Counted from the first letter of the stretch, positions 5,900 to 13,569 are shown. The stretch is DNA of 14,523 bases from CAZDYP01 sp964509505 (GCA_964509505.1 CAZDYP010000146.1:1-14523); one strand, 5' to 3'. A program made the numbers and translations. Notes: generated by a model not told the origin, from the letters alone.

Positions 5900-6814
5900 G
5901 TGACAAATGTGTCTGCCGCGTTCGATGAGCTCAGCCGCGCGCGCGACGCGCGAGCGGCTCCGTCGCATACACGCGAGCTACGGCGCTTGCTGCGCGTGTT
6001 GCTCGGACGCAAGATCGTGGTAGTGGGGTTTATCCTCATCGCATTGTTGCTCAGCGCCGCTTTGTTCGCGTCCTTCATCGCTCCATACAACCCTTACGAG
6101 CAAGACCTGCGCTTTACTCTGCGCCAACCTTCCCGCGAGCATTGGCTTGGCACCGACGCGCTGGGTAGGGACATCTTGAGCCGCATCATCTATGGCTCGC
6201 AAGCCTCGCTCGCAGTGGGACTCGTTTCGGTTGGCGTGGGTGCGGTGATGGGCATGATGTTAGGGGTGCTAGCGGGTTACTACGGGCGCATGGTGGATAC
6301 GCTCATCATGCGCTGCATGGATGCGCTGCTCGCCGTGCCGCCCTTGCTGCTGGCATTGGCAATTGGCGCGGCGCTAGGCGGCGGCTTGTTCAACGTCATC
6401 GTCTCATTGGGTATTGCGCTCATCCCTACGTATGCGCGTGTGATGCGTGGTCAAGTATTGGCTGTGAAGTATAGCGACTACGTGCTAGCGAGCGAGGCGA
6501 TTGGCGGCGGCGCCGTGCGCATCATGTGGGCGCACATTTTACCCAACTGCCTCTCGCCCATGATCGTGCTCGTCTCGCTTAATCTGGGCGTCGCCATTCT
6601 CGCCGAAGCCGCTCTGAGTTTTTTGGGCTTAGGTATTCGTCCGCCGGGCGCGGCGTGGGGCGCGATGGTGAGCGATGGCTATCGTTACTTGCTGTCTAAC
6701 CCATGGCTCTCGTTTGCGCCGGGCGTGTGCATCATGCTCGTTGTCCTCGCGTTCAATTGGGTAGGCGATGGCTTGCGTGATGCGCTTGACCCGCGACTGC
6801 GCGGGACGCTTTGA
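5900..6814 (+). CDS. ABC transporter permease, DppC/OppC type
   Basis: A 304-residue partner of the permease at 4843. It shows the DppC-specific N-terminal extension and first helix (about 38-62), then HWLGTDALGRDILSRIIYGS (81-100), which is diagnostic of this subfamily. Further hydrophobic segments lie at 104-126, 141-178 and 221-243, the EAA loop at about 184-219 (YVLASEAIGGGAVRIMWAHI), LSFLGLGIRPPGAAWGAM at 239-256, and NWVGDGLRDALDPRLRG at 286-302. The start is GTG 5900 with AGGGGG at 5886-5891 upstream. Together with the 4843 gene it forms the membrane channel of an importer. The two ATP-binding subunits that normally follow (DppD/DppF type) are not here; the next gene is a CoA-transferase. 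Confidence 0.94.
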   Translation: MTNVSAAFDELSRARDARAAPSHTRELRRLLRVLLGRKIVVVGFILIALLLSAALFASFIAPYNPYEQDLRFTLRQPSREHWLGTDALGRDILSRIIYGSQASLAVGLVSVGVGAVMGMMLGVLAGYYGRMVDTLIMRCMDALLAVPPLLLALAIGAALGGGLFNVIVSLGIALIPTYARVMRGQVLAVKYSDYVLASEAIGGGAVRIMWAHILPNCLSPMIVLVSLNLGVAILAEAALSFLGLGIRPPGAAWGAMVSDGYRYLLSNPWLSFAPGVCIMLVVLAFNWVGDGLRDALDPRLRGTL

Positions 6815-6832
6815 TAGGAGAGTGACTTCATC

Positions 6833-8050
6833 ATGCCAACTGCAGCGTTGGAAGGAATCGTCGTGCTTGACCTGACACAGTTCGAGGCGGGCACAGTTTG
6901 CACCGAGATGCTGGCGTGGCTCGGCGCAAACGTCATCAAATTAGAACGACCAGGCACGGGCGAGCAGGGGCGCGGCGCGTCGGCTGATCAGCCTGAGCTA
7001 GACTCTTATGCATTCATCATCTTGAACGCCAATAAAAAATCGGCGACGTTAGACATTAAGCAACCTGAAGGTCGTGATTTGTTGCGACGCCTGCTTGTGC
7101 GCGCCGATGTCTTCATCGAAAATTTCAAGCCAGGCACCATCGAACGCTTGGGCTTCGATTATGACACAGTGCGCGCGCTCAATCCGCGCATCATCTACAC
7201 GCAAATCAAGGGCTTCGGTTCCGATGGTCCGTACGCCAACTTTCCTGCATTCGATGCGATTGGTCAAGCGGTGGGCGGCGCGGCGAGTATCACGGGCGAA
7301 GCCGATGGTCCACCGATGCACGCAGGTCCGAATTTGGCAGACAATAGCACAGGCACCCACGCCGCCCTTGCCGTGCTCGCCGCGCTCTATCAGCGCACGG
7401 TCACGGGCGAGGGCCAGCGCATCGAAGTTGCCATGCAAGATGTCGTCATTAGCCTCTCGCGTTCGGCTTGGGGGCGACAATTGATGACGGGTGACGCGGC
7501 GCCGCGTGTGGGCAACAACATGCCGATGGCGCCCGTCTCGCCCTGCGGGGTCTATCCATGCAAGCCCGGCGGTCACAATGATTATGTGTATGTCTATACA
7601 TCGCGCTGGCCTGGCAGTCCACAATGGAAGCGCTTGTTGGAAGCCATTGGGCGGCTAGATGTGAAAGACGATCCGCGTTTCGCCACGCCCGAATCGCGTT
7701 ACGCATATCGCGCCGAAGTGGACGCGATGATCAGCGCGTGGACGCGACAGCACACGAAGCTCGAGGCGATGCAGTTGCTGGGTCAGGCCGATGTGCCAGC
7801 AGGCGCGGTGTTCACCACGACGGAACTATCGGCTGACCCGTATTTGCAAAAACGTGGCGCGATTGTCACGCTAGATCATCCAACGCGCGGACCGATGGTC
7901 ATGCCGGGTTTTCCCATCAAACTGTCTGCCTCGACGGTGCCTGTCTTGCCTGCGCCGTTGCTCGGTCAACACAACGCGGAAGTGTATGGGGAGATGTTGG
8001 GATTGACGGCAGACGAAATCCAGCGCTTGCAACAAGCGAAGGTGATCTGA
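6833..8050 (+). CDS. Family III CoA-transferase (CaiB/BaiF type)
   Basis: A 405-residue enzyme that moves CoA between carboxylic acids through an aspartyl-CoA intermediate. The N-terminal half is typical: LEGIVVLDLTQFEAGTVCTE, LGANVIKLERPGTGE, then LNANKKSATLDIKQPEGRDL and the ADVFIENFKPGTIERLGFDY block. GPNLADNSTGTHAALAVLAA (165 onwards) carries D170 in the position of the catalytic aspartate of formyl-CoA transferase. The length matches the family. It follows the second permease after 18 bases with GGAG at 6817-6820, and is followed at six bases by the hydrolase gene, so it sits inside an operon. Likely role: activation of an acid released from the imported substrate to feed the CoA-dependent enzymes upstream. 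This link is inferred from context; the acid and CoA donor are unknown. Confidence 0.94.
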   Translation: MPTAALEGIVVLDLTQFEAGTVCTEMLAWLGANVIKLERPGTGEQGRGASADQPELDSYAFIILNANKKSATLDIKQPEGRDLLRRLLVRADVFIENFKPGTIERLGFDYDTVRALNPRIIYTQIKGFGSDGPYANFPAFDAIGQAVGGAASITGEADGPPMHAGPNLADNSTGTHAALAVLAALYQRTVTGEGQRIEVAMQDVVISLSRSAWGRQLMTGDAAPRVGNNMPMAPVSPCGVYPCKPGGHNDYVYVYTSRWPGSPQWKRLLEAIGRLDVKDDPRFATPESRYAYRAEVDAMISAWTRQHTKLEAMQLLGQADVPAGAVFTTTELSADPYLQKRGAIVTLDHPTRGPMVMPGFPIKLSASTVPVLPAPLLGQHNAEVYGEMLGLTADEIQRLQQAKVI

Positions 8051-8056
8051 ACAACT

Positions 8057-9790
8057 ATGTCTCATTCAATTCGCATTGACTATGATGTGCCTATCGTCAT
8101 GCGCGATGGGGTGGCGGTGCGCGCGGATGTGTATCGCCCTGCCGACACGGACAAACATCCTGCCATCTTGTTCCGCTCGTACAACAAGGCGCTCTTCGGG
8201 CGACGGCTGTCGTTGTTGTATGACCTCGTGGGCGCGGGCTATGCGTTCGTCAATTCGGACCTGCGCGGGCGCGGCGGCTCGGAAGGCGAGTGGAAGCCAG
8301 AGCAAAATTTCGTCGTCGAAGGTCCTGACGGTTACGATTCGGTGGAATGGATTGCAAGTCAAGCGTGGTGCGATGGTAACGTCGGCATGCTTGGCGCATC
8401 GCACGCGGCGGCTTTTCAGTGGTTGACGGCGATTGAGCAACCGCCACACCTCAAAGCGATTGCGCCGTGGACGGGCGATTTCAATGAGATGTTCGTGCCA
8501 GCGCTGACGGGCGGCGCGATCGCGTTCATCACGTTGCTCACTTGGTTGTTGCGCGAATCCGCCGATACGGTAAATCGTTTGGAGCGGCAAGGACAAGACG
8601 TGAGTGAGATGCGGCGCAGCTTGGCGTGGGCGCAGGCGAACCCCGCGGCCGTCTATAACTATTTGCCATTGAATGACCTGCCGCTCGCGCGTGTCGGACG
8701 CTTGCGCGAGCTCTTACAGTGGCGGCTGCATCCGATCTCACAACCAGCGTTGGAGCGCCACCGTCAATATGAGCGAGTGACTGTGCCATGCTTCCATGAA
8801 TGCGGTTGGTATGATGGGTGTGGGTGGGCGGTGTTTGAAAATTTTGGTCAGATGCGAAAACGCGGCGGGGCCTCGTTGGCGCGTGAAGGACAGCATCTCA
8901 TCGTCGGACCGTGGCCCCATACGATGCAGTTTCAGGCGACAGTGGGCGACATCAACTATGGGTTTACTGCCGACAGCGCGGGCTCGCAGATTCATTCATT
9001 GCAAATCGCGTTCTTTGACAAGTATCTGTTGGGCAAAGACGTAACGCTGCCTACCGTGCGTTACTTTGTGATGGGGCGCAACCGTTGGCAAACGGCGGAA
9101 ACGTGGCCGCTGCCGCAAACCGAGTGGCAACGCTTTTATCTGCATAGTGGAGGCAATGCGAACACGGCTGCGGGTGACGGCGTGTTGAGTCGTGATGAGC
9201 CGCAAGACGAGCCGCCTGATGTCTTTATCTACAATCCGCATCGGCCTGTGCCGACGCTCGGCGGCCCGCTGATTGGCGCGTTGGATTATCCTGGCTGCAT
9301 CGCGGGTCCAGTCGAACAAACGCACGTCGAGCAGCGCTATGATGTGTTGTGTTACACGACGCCCGAATTCGCGGCAGACGTGGAGGTGAGCGGACCGTTG
9401 CAAGCGCATCTTTTTGCAGCGACCTCGGCGCGCGACACCGATTTCACGGCGAAACTTGTGCAGGTTTATCCCGATGGGCGCGCTTACAATTTAGCGGAGG
9501 GGCTCATCCGCGCGAGTGGGCGCACCTTTGGCGAGCAACCGCAGCCGATCAACCCACACGAAGTGTATGAGTATGTCATCACTTTGGGACACACGAGCCA
9601 ACTCTTTCGCAAAGGTCAGCGCATTCGCCTTGACGTTTCCAGCAGCAACTTTCCGCAGTTTGATCGCAATTTGAACACAGGCCACCCAATTGGCACAGAT
9701 GCCGCTGGCGTGCCTGCGCTACAGACCATCTATCATCAAGTCGGTTGCGCCTCATACATTGATTTGCCTGTGATACCGCCAAGGTCATGA
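8057..9790 (+). CDS. CocE/NonD-type serine hydrolase (peptidase S15 family)
   Basis: A 577-residue alpha/beta hydrolase related to X-Pro dipeptidyl-peptidase, cocaine esterase and alpha-amino-acid ester hydrolases. Residues about 10-295 form the catalytic domain: VPIVMRDGVAVRADVYRP, the DLRGRGGSEG loop (68-77), the nucleophile S115 in GASHAA (the family usually has GxSYxG), D253 in ECGWYDGCG, and H288 in GPWPHTM, giving a plausible Ser-Asp-His triad. A C-terminal jelly-roll domain (about 390-577) carries DVLCYTTPEF and the family end motif. No signal peptide is present, so it should act in the cytosol on an imported ester, amide or peptide. It begins six bases after the CoA-transferase stop without a clear ribosome binding site, suggesting coupling. 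Its 3' part contains the block shared with the remnant at 11721. Confidence 0.92.
   Translation: MSHSIRIDYDVPIVMRDGVAVRADVYRPADTDKHPAILFRSYNKALFGRRLSLLYDLVGAGYAFVNSDLRGRGGSEGEWKPEQNFVVEGPDGYDSVEWIASQAWCDGNVGMLGASHAAAFQWLTAIEQPPHLKAIAPWTGDFNEMFVPALTGGAIAFITLLTWLLRESADTVNRLERQGQDVSEMRRSLAWAQANPAAVYNYLPLNDLPLARVGRLRELLQWRLHPISQPALERHRQYERVTVPCFHECGWYDGCGWAVFENFGQMRKRGGASLAREGQHLIVGPWPHTMQFQATVGDINYGFTADSAGSQIHSLQIAFFDKYLLGKDVTLPTVRYFVMGRNRWQTAETWPLPQTEWQRFYLHSGGNANTAAGDGVLSRDEPQDEPPDVFIYNPHRPVPTLGGPLIGALDYPGCIAGPVEQTHVEQRYDVLCYTTPEFAADVEVSGPLQAHLFAATSARDTDFTAKLVQVYPDGRAYNLAEGLIRASGRTFGEQPQPINPHEVYEYVITLGHTSQLFRKGQRIRLDVSSSNFPQFDRNLNTGHPIGTDAAGVPALQTIYHQVGCASYIDLPVIPPRS
9419..9678 (+). repeat. 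Direct repeat copy 1 (shared 260-bp block)
   Basis: This stretch in the intact hydrolase gene matches 12000-12259 at 259 of 260 positions, the only difference being T at 9459 against C at 12040 (Val to Ala). Sequence on both sides is clearly diverged. It covers the core of the C-terminal domain. Confidence 0.93.
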
Positions 9791-9862
9791 GTGGCGAACA
9801 GTATCTGCTGCCCAGTCGAGAGAAGCGGCTGGACGCTGGATGCTGAATTTGAAATTCCATAG

Positions 9863-9868
9863 AGGAGG
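9863..9868 (+). promoter_or_regulatory. Strong ribosome binding site of the binding-protein gene
   Basis: AGGAGG, the best Shine-Dalgarno sequence in the window, lies six bases before ATG 9875. A palindrome GAATTT-G-AAATTC (9845-9857) sits just upstream. Higher translation of the binding protein than of its permeases is normal for ABC importers. Confidence 0.7.
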
Positions 9869-9874
9869 AGCGTA

Positions 9875-11512
9875 ATGAGCATGAAACATTTGACCCGCCG
9901 CGAATTTTTGCGCGGCGCAGCTGCGGCAGGGATTGGACTGGTGGCGGCGGCCTGTGCGCCTGCGGCTGCGCCCGCTACCACGCCGTCGGCGGCGCCGGGT
10001 GCTGCGGCAGCCGTCACGCCCGCGCCCAAGCCGCCTGAAACGCCGCGCGCTGGTGGGACGTTACGCATCGCGATTAACGCCGATGCGACCACCCTCGGCC
10101 ATCCGCCTGACCCGAAAACCATCACGGATTTTCTGGTGATGGCGCCGGTGATCGAGAGTTTGGGGCGTTATGATGCGACGGGTAAGATGACGCCGTGGCT
10201 CGCCGAGAGCTTCACCGAAGATGCGGCGTCTAAGACGATTACCATCAAACTTAAGCAGGGCATCAAGTTTCATGATGGCACCGACTTCAACGCCGAAGCG
10301 TGTCGCTGGAATTTGGATGCGTTCTTGAAGGCGGGGCGCGCCGAACTGCGCGGCGTGGCGGCGATTGCGAAAGTGGACGATTACACCGTGAAGGTCACGC
10401 TGTCGCAATGGAACAACACCATCATGCATGGCATCGGCTACTTTGCGGGTCCCATGATTTCGCCGACGGCGTTCCAGAAGAACGGCGGCAAAGATTGGGC
10501 GGTGAAGAATCCTGTGGGCACGGGCCCATTCCAATTTGTCAGCTGGGAGCGTGATGTCGCGCTCAAGTACAAAAAGTTTGATGGCTACTGGCAAAAAGGC
10601 AAGCCCTACTTGGATGCCATCGAGTTTCGCATTATCAAAGATCCTGTGACCACCGTCGCCGCCGTGAAAGCTAAAGACGTGGATGCTTACATGCTGATGC
10701 CTGCGCAAGCGGCGAAAGAGTTGCAAGCAAGCGGTCTCGTCGTCAAGAAACTGGAGACGGGATTGGGCGCGTCGCTGGCGGGCGTCATCAGCGATAGCGC
10801 CAACGCGAAGTCGCCTTTTGCCGATGCGAAGGTGCGGCAGGCGATGTCATACGCGATTGACGCGAAGACCATCGTCGAGACGCAGCTCTATGGGTTTGGC
10901 GTGTTGACCAATCAATGGGCTGCGCCGGGCGCGTGGTCATACAACCCCGATGTGAAGGGCTTTCCGTACAATCCCGATAAGGCGAAGCAATTGTTGGCAG
11001 AAGCGGGCTATGCCAACGGTTTCAAAATCAAAATGCAATCGGGCAACGCGCCAGAGACGGTGCAAATTTTCACGGCGATTCAAGGCTATCTCGCCAAAGT
11101 CGGTATTGAGGCTCAACTTGAGCCGATTGACAACGCGCGTTATGTGCAGCTCACATCGCAAGCGGGTTGGGAAGGCTTGATCAATTTCAGCACGCGTGCC
11201 GACGCCGATTCGGCGTTGGTCATGCCGCGCGTGTTCAGCGCAACGGGTGTGTTGTTTACCAAGAGCATCACCCATCCTGAAAAGTTGGAGAAGCTGCTGA
11301 CCGACATCACGGTTGCGCCTGACTTCGAGACGAAGCGTAAACTCGCGCTCGAATTGCAAAAGGTAGCTTTCGACGAGTTGGCGATGTTCACACCGCTCTA
11401 CGTGACGACGCTGCCTGTGGCGAAGCAAGCTACCGTGCGCGGCGACGGCATCAACGCGACGCATGGCAGCGTGTGGACGCCCGAAGAAACGTGGTTGGCG
11501 CAAGGGGCATAA
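9875..11512 (+). CDS. Tat-exported ABC solute-binding lipoprotein, family 5 (peptide/opine/nickel type)
   Basis: A 545-residue extracytoplasmic receptor. The N terminus has a twin-arginine motif (LTRREFLRG, R8-R9), a hydrophobic stretch, and a lipoprotein cysteine at C27 (LVAAAC). An Ala/Pro/Thr-rich linker of about 30 residues follows, then the SBP_bac_5 domain from about residue 60 to the end. Family landmarks include GGTLRIAINAD, PWLAESFTED, IKLKQGIKFHDGTDFNAE, PVGTGPFQFVSWE, the YWQKGKPYLDAIEFRII block, VRQAMSYAIDAKTIV and YNPDKAKQLLAEAGYANG. It should be folded before export and anchored to the outer face of the membrane, delivering ligand to the permeases at 4843 and 5900. It is separated from them by the CoA-transferase and hydrolase genes, tying those enzymes to uptake. 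Ligand unknown. Confidence 0.94.
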   Translation: MSMKHLTRREFLRGAAAAGIGLVAAACAPAAAPATTPSAAPGAAAAVTPAPKPPETPRAGGTLRIAINADATTLGHPPDPKTITDFLVMAPVIESLGRYDATGKMTPWLAESFTEDAASKTITIKLKQGIKFHDGTDFNAEACRWNLDAFLKAGRAELRGVAAIAKVDDYTVKVTLSQWNNTIMHGIGYFAGPMISPTAFQKNGGKDWAVKNPVGTGPFQFVSWERDVALKYKKFDGYWQKGKPYLDAIEFRIIKDPVTTVAAVKAKDVDAYMLMPAQAAKELQASGLVVKKLETGLGASLAGVISDSANAKSPFADAKVRQAMSYAIDAKTIVETQLYGFGVLTNQWAAPGAWSYNPDVKGFPYNPDKAKQLLAEAGYANGFKIKMQSGNAPETVQIFTAIQGYLAKVGIEAQLEPIDNARYVQLTSQAGWEGLINFSTRADADSALVMPRVFSATGVLFTKSITHPEKLEKLLTDITVAPDFETKRKLALELQKVAFDELAMFTPLYVTTLPVAKQATVRGDGINATHGSVWTPEETWLAQGA

Positions 11513-11535
11513 TGGGCTACCGGGTATGGAGCGCA

Positions 11536-11593
11536 GGTGTAGGACAAGTTTTTAACTTGTCCACGCGGGCAAGTTGCAAACTGGCCCTACACC
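11536..11593. repeat. Three-way-junction palindromic element
   Basis: An outer stem GGTGTA (11536-11541)/TACACC (11588-11593) encloses two side-by-side hairpins. The first is GGACAAGTT-TTT-AACTTGTCC (11542-11562), perfect over nine pairs. The second is GGGCAAGTT-GCA-AACTGGCCC (11567-11587), eight of nine pairs. Only four bases (ACGC) separate the two hairpins, so the whole 58 bases fold into a Y. It lies 24 bases after the binding-protein stop and resembles an interspersed element I associate with Chloroflexota intergenic regions. It could stabilise or end the upstream transcript. The rest of the 11513-11720 gap shows nothing else I can name. Confidence 0.7.
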
Positions 11594-11720
11594 GGTGACG
11601 GAATTAATTTCCTACCCTTCATCATTTTCAGGCATGGCGCAATTCTGATGTCGGAGGCGTTTCCCGCTGCTGATGGCTGGCGTTGGGAGTCGCCTCCTAT
11701 GCATTTTTCATAGATTCACG

Positions 11721-12365
11721 ATGCAAACTTCAATTCACATGGAGCGCAACGTGCCGCTGATGTTGCGCGATGGCACGACGTTGCGCGCCGACATCTATCG
11801 GTCCGCCGACGCGCACAAACACCCAGCATCTGCACTAGCCTGTGCCGACGATGGGGGGCGTTTGGTTGGCGTGGGCTTGACACCAGGCTCCCTCAACCAG
11901 TCAGCGGTCGAGAAACGCAACGATGTTTTGTGTTACACGACGCCTGAGTTAAAAGACGCGGTGGAAGTGACGGGCCCGCTGGTTGTGCATCTCTACGCGG
12001 CGACCTCGGCGCGCGACACCGATTTCACGGCGAAACTTGCGCAGGTTTATCCCGATGGGCGCGCTTACAATTTAGCGGAGGGGCTCATCCGCGCGAGTGG
12101 GCGCACCTTTGGCGAGCAACCGCAGCCGATCAACCCACACGAAGTGTATGAGTATGTCATCACTTTGGGACACACGAGCCAACTCTTTCGCAAAGGTCAG
12201 CGCATTCGCCTTGACGTTTCCAGCAGCAACTTTCCGCAGTTTGATCGCAATTTGAACACGGGCAGCCCGATCGGCGAAGATGCGCGTGGCATCCCCGCCA
12301 TGCAGACGATCTATCATACGGCGGCTTATCCGTCGTATGTGGATTTGCCTGTGATACCAAGTTGA
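11721..12365 (+). pseudogene. Core-deleted remnant of a CocE/NonD hydrolase
   Basis: The reading frame from ATG 11721 encodes 214 residues. Its first 36 or so (VPLMLRDGTTLRADIYRSAD) align with the start of the intact hydrolase at 8057. The rest, from about GGRLVGVGLTPG, aligns with that protein's C-terminal domain from residue 401 to the end. About 360 residues holding S115, D253 and H288 are missing, so it cannot be a hydrolase of this type. At the junction, CCTGTGCCGACG matches the codons for P-V-P-T of the intact copy but is read in another frame here. A run of six Gs (one short of what frame restoration requires) then brings the frame back, pointing to a deletion plus a one-base slip. It has no good ribosome binding site. 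It might survive as a free jelly-roll domain, but decay is the simpler reading. Confidence 0.75.
12000..12259 (+). repeat. Direct repeat copy 2 (shared 260-bp block)
   Basis: The block within the hydrolase remnant that equals 9419-9678 except for one base (C at 12040). The tract begins and ends sharply: mismatches become frequent immediately before 12000 and after 12259. Beyond it, only a 17-base stretch near the stop codons (GATTTGCCTGTGATACC) is again identical. Confidence 0.93.
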
Positions 12366-12456
12366 ATGGCAACGATAGCTCAAGCGTGGTTCGCTCGCGT
12401 AAAGCAAGCGTGTGACATGAGCGGCGCATTCTAATTTTCCGATAGGAGCAGTTGAG

Positions 12457-13569
12457 ATGGCTTCTCAGGCACAAAGTTTTTTGGCAGTGGGTGATATCAT
12501 TCTGGGCGCGGAGGGCGAATCATACTTCACGTCCGCTAAACCCATCTTGCAAGCTGCCGCTGTGGTGTTGGGGCAACTCGAAGTGCCGCATACCACCAGA
12601 GATCGTCATGCGGTGGCATTGCAACGCACTCCCGACAACCTCGCGCCGTTGGTCTCTGCGGGGTTTCACGCAGTCACATTGGCAAGCAACCACATCGCCG
12701 ATGCGGGTGAGGAGGGCATCGAGGATACTTTGGTGTGGTTACGCGCGCACCACATCGCATATACGGGTGGCGGCATGGACAGTGCCGAAGCGCGACGCCC
12801 GCTCAACGTGGAGCGTGACGGCACACGGTTTGGTTGTCTGAATTACAATTGTGTGGGACCGAAGGAAACATGGGCGACCTCTGAAAAGCCCGGCTGCGCT
12901 TACGTGCATGTCCTCACCCATTACGAGTTAGATCATGCGACGCCCGGGGGGCCCCCCACCATCTATACATGGGCGGAGACGAAATCGTTGCGGGCGATGA
13001 CGACTGACATTCGGCAGCTGCGCGAGCAATGCGAGGTGTTGGTTGTGTCGTTTCACAAGGGTATCGCGCACACGCCTGTCAAACTCGCCGAGTATGAGCA
13101 GCAAGTTTCGTATGCGGCGATTGAGGCGGGCGCTGATCTAGTCATAGGGCATCATGCTCACATCCTCAAGGGGATCGAGGTTTATAAAGGCAAAGCCATC
13201 TTTCACGGCTTGGGCAATTTTGCGGTGTGGCTGCCGTTGCTCGCGCCCCAATCGAATCAGGACCCGTTGTCGTGGGCGAAGCGACGCCGCGAGTTGTTTG
13301 GCTTCGAGCCTGACCCTGCCTATCCAACCTATCCATTCCATCCCGAAGCGAAGTACACCCTGATTGCCCGCTGTGTGGCAGCCAATAAGCAAGTTGTGAG
13401 GGTGAGCTATGTGCCGTGCATTGTCAATCAACAAGGACACCCCGAGGTCGTGAGGCGTGGTGAGCGTGGGCAAGAAGTTTTTGACTACGTGGAAAAGATC
13501 TCGCGCGCGGCGGGGTTCGATACGCAATTTGCATGGCTAGGAGATGAAGTGGAAGTCAAACTAAATTAA
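12457..13569 (+). CDS. CapA/PgsA-like protein (metallophosphatase fold)
   Basis: A 370-residue member of the family named after the capsule poly-gamma-glutamate protein CapA, whose fold is that of calcineurin-like metallophosphatases. Visible motifs are VGDIILG (11-17), LEVP (41-44), TLASNHIADAGEEGIEDT (74-91), VVSFHKG (196-202), ADLVIGHHAHILKGIEVYKG (226-245) and FHGLGNF (249-255). They supply the usual metal-binding Asp, Glu, Asn-His and His residues. Unlike classical CapA it has no N-terminal membrane helix or signal and starts directly with the catalytic domain, so it should be cytosolic. It has GGAG at 12445-12448, eight bases before the ATG. Cytosolic members are often found in catabolic loci with unproven roles. 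A hydrolytic role on an amide or phosphoester is possible; polymer synthesis is unlikely here. Its last 14 bases overlap the converging kinase gene. Confidence 0.88.
   Translation: MASQAQSFLAVGDIILGAEGESYFTSAKPILQAAAVVLGQLEVPHTTRDRHAVALQRTPDNLAPLVSAGFHAVTLASNHIADAGEEGIEDTLVWLRAHHIAYTGGGMDSAEARRPLNVERDGTRFGCLNYNCVGPKETWATSEKPGCAYVHVLTHYELDHATPGGPPTIYTWAETKSLRAMTTDIRQLREQCEVLVVSFHKGIAHTPVKLAEYEQQVSYAAIEAGADLVIGHHAHILKGIEVYKGKAIFHGLGNFAVWLPLLAPQSNQDPLSWAKRRRELFGFEPDPAYPTYPFHPEAKYTLIARCVAANKQVVRVSYVPCIVNQQGHPEVVRRGERGQEVFDYVEKISRAAGFDTQFAWLGDEVEVKLN

Noticed and set aside
7049..7624. A 191-residue - strand open frame opposite the CoA-transferase gene.
   Set aside because: Antisense shadow of a well-supported family III CoA-transferase; no motifs of its own.
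11673..11720. A longer version of the hydrolase remnant, starting at the ATG at 11673.
   Set aside because: The alignment with the intact hydrolase begins at ATG 11721 (MQTSIHMERN against MSHSIRIDYD); the extra 16 residues have no counterpart.
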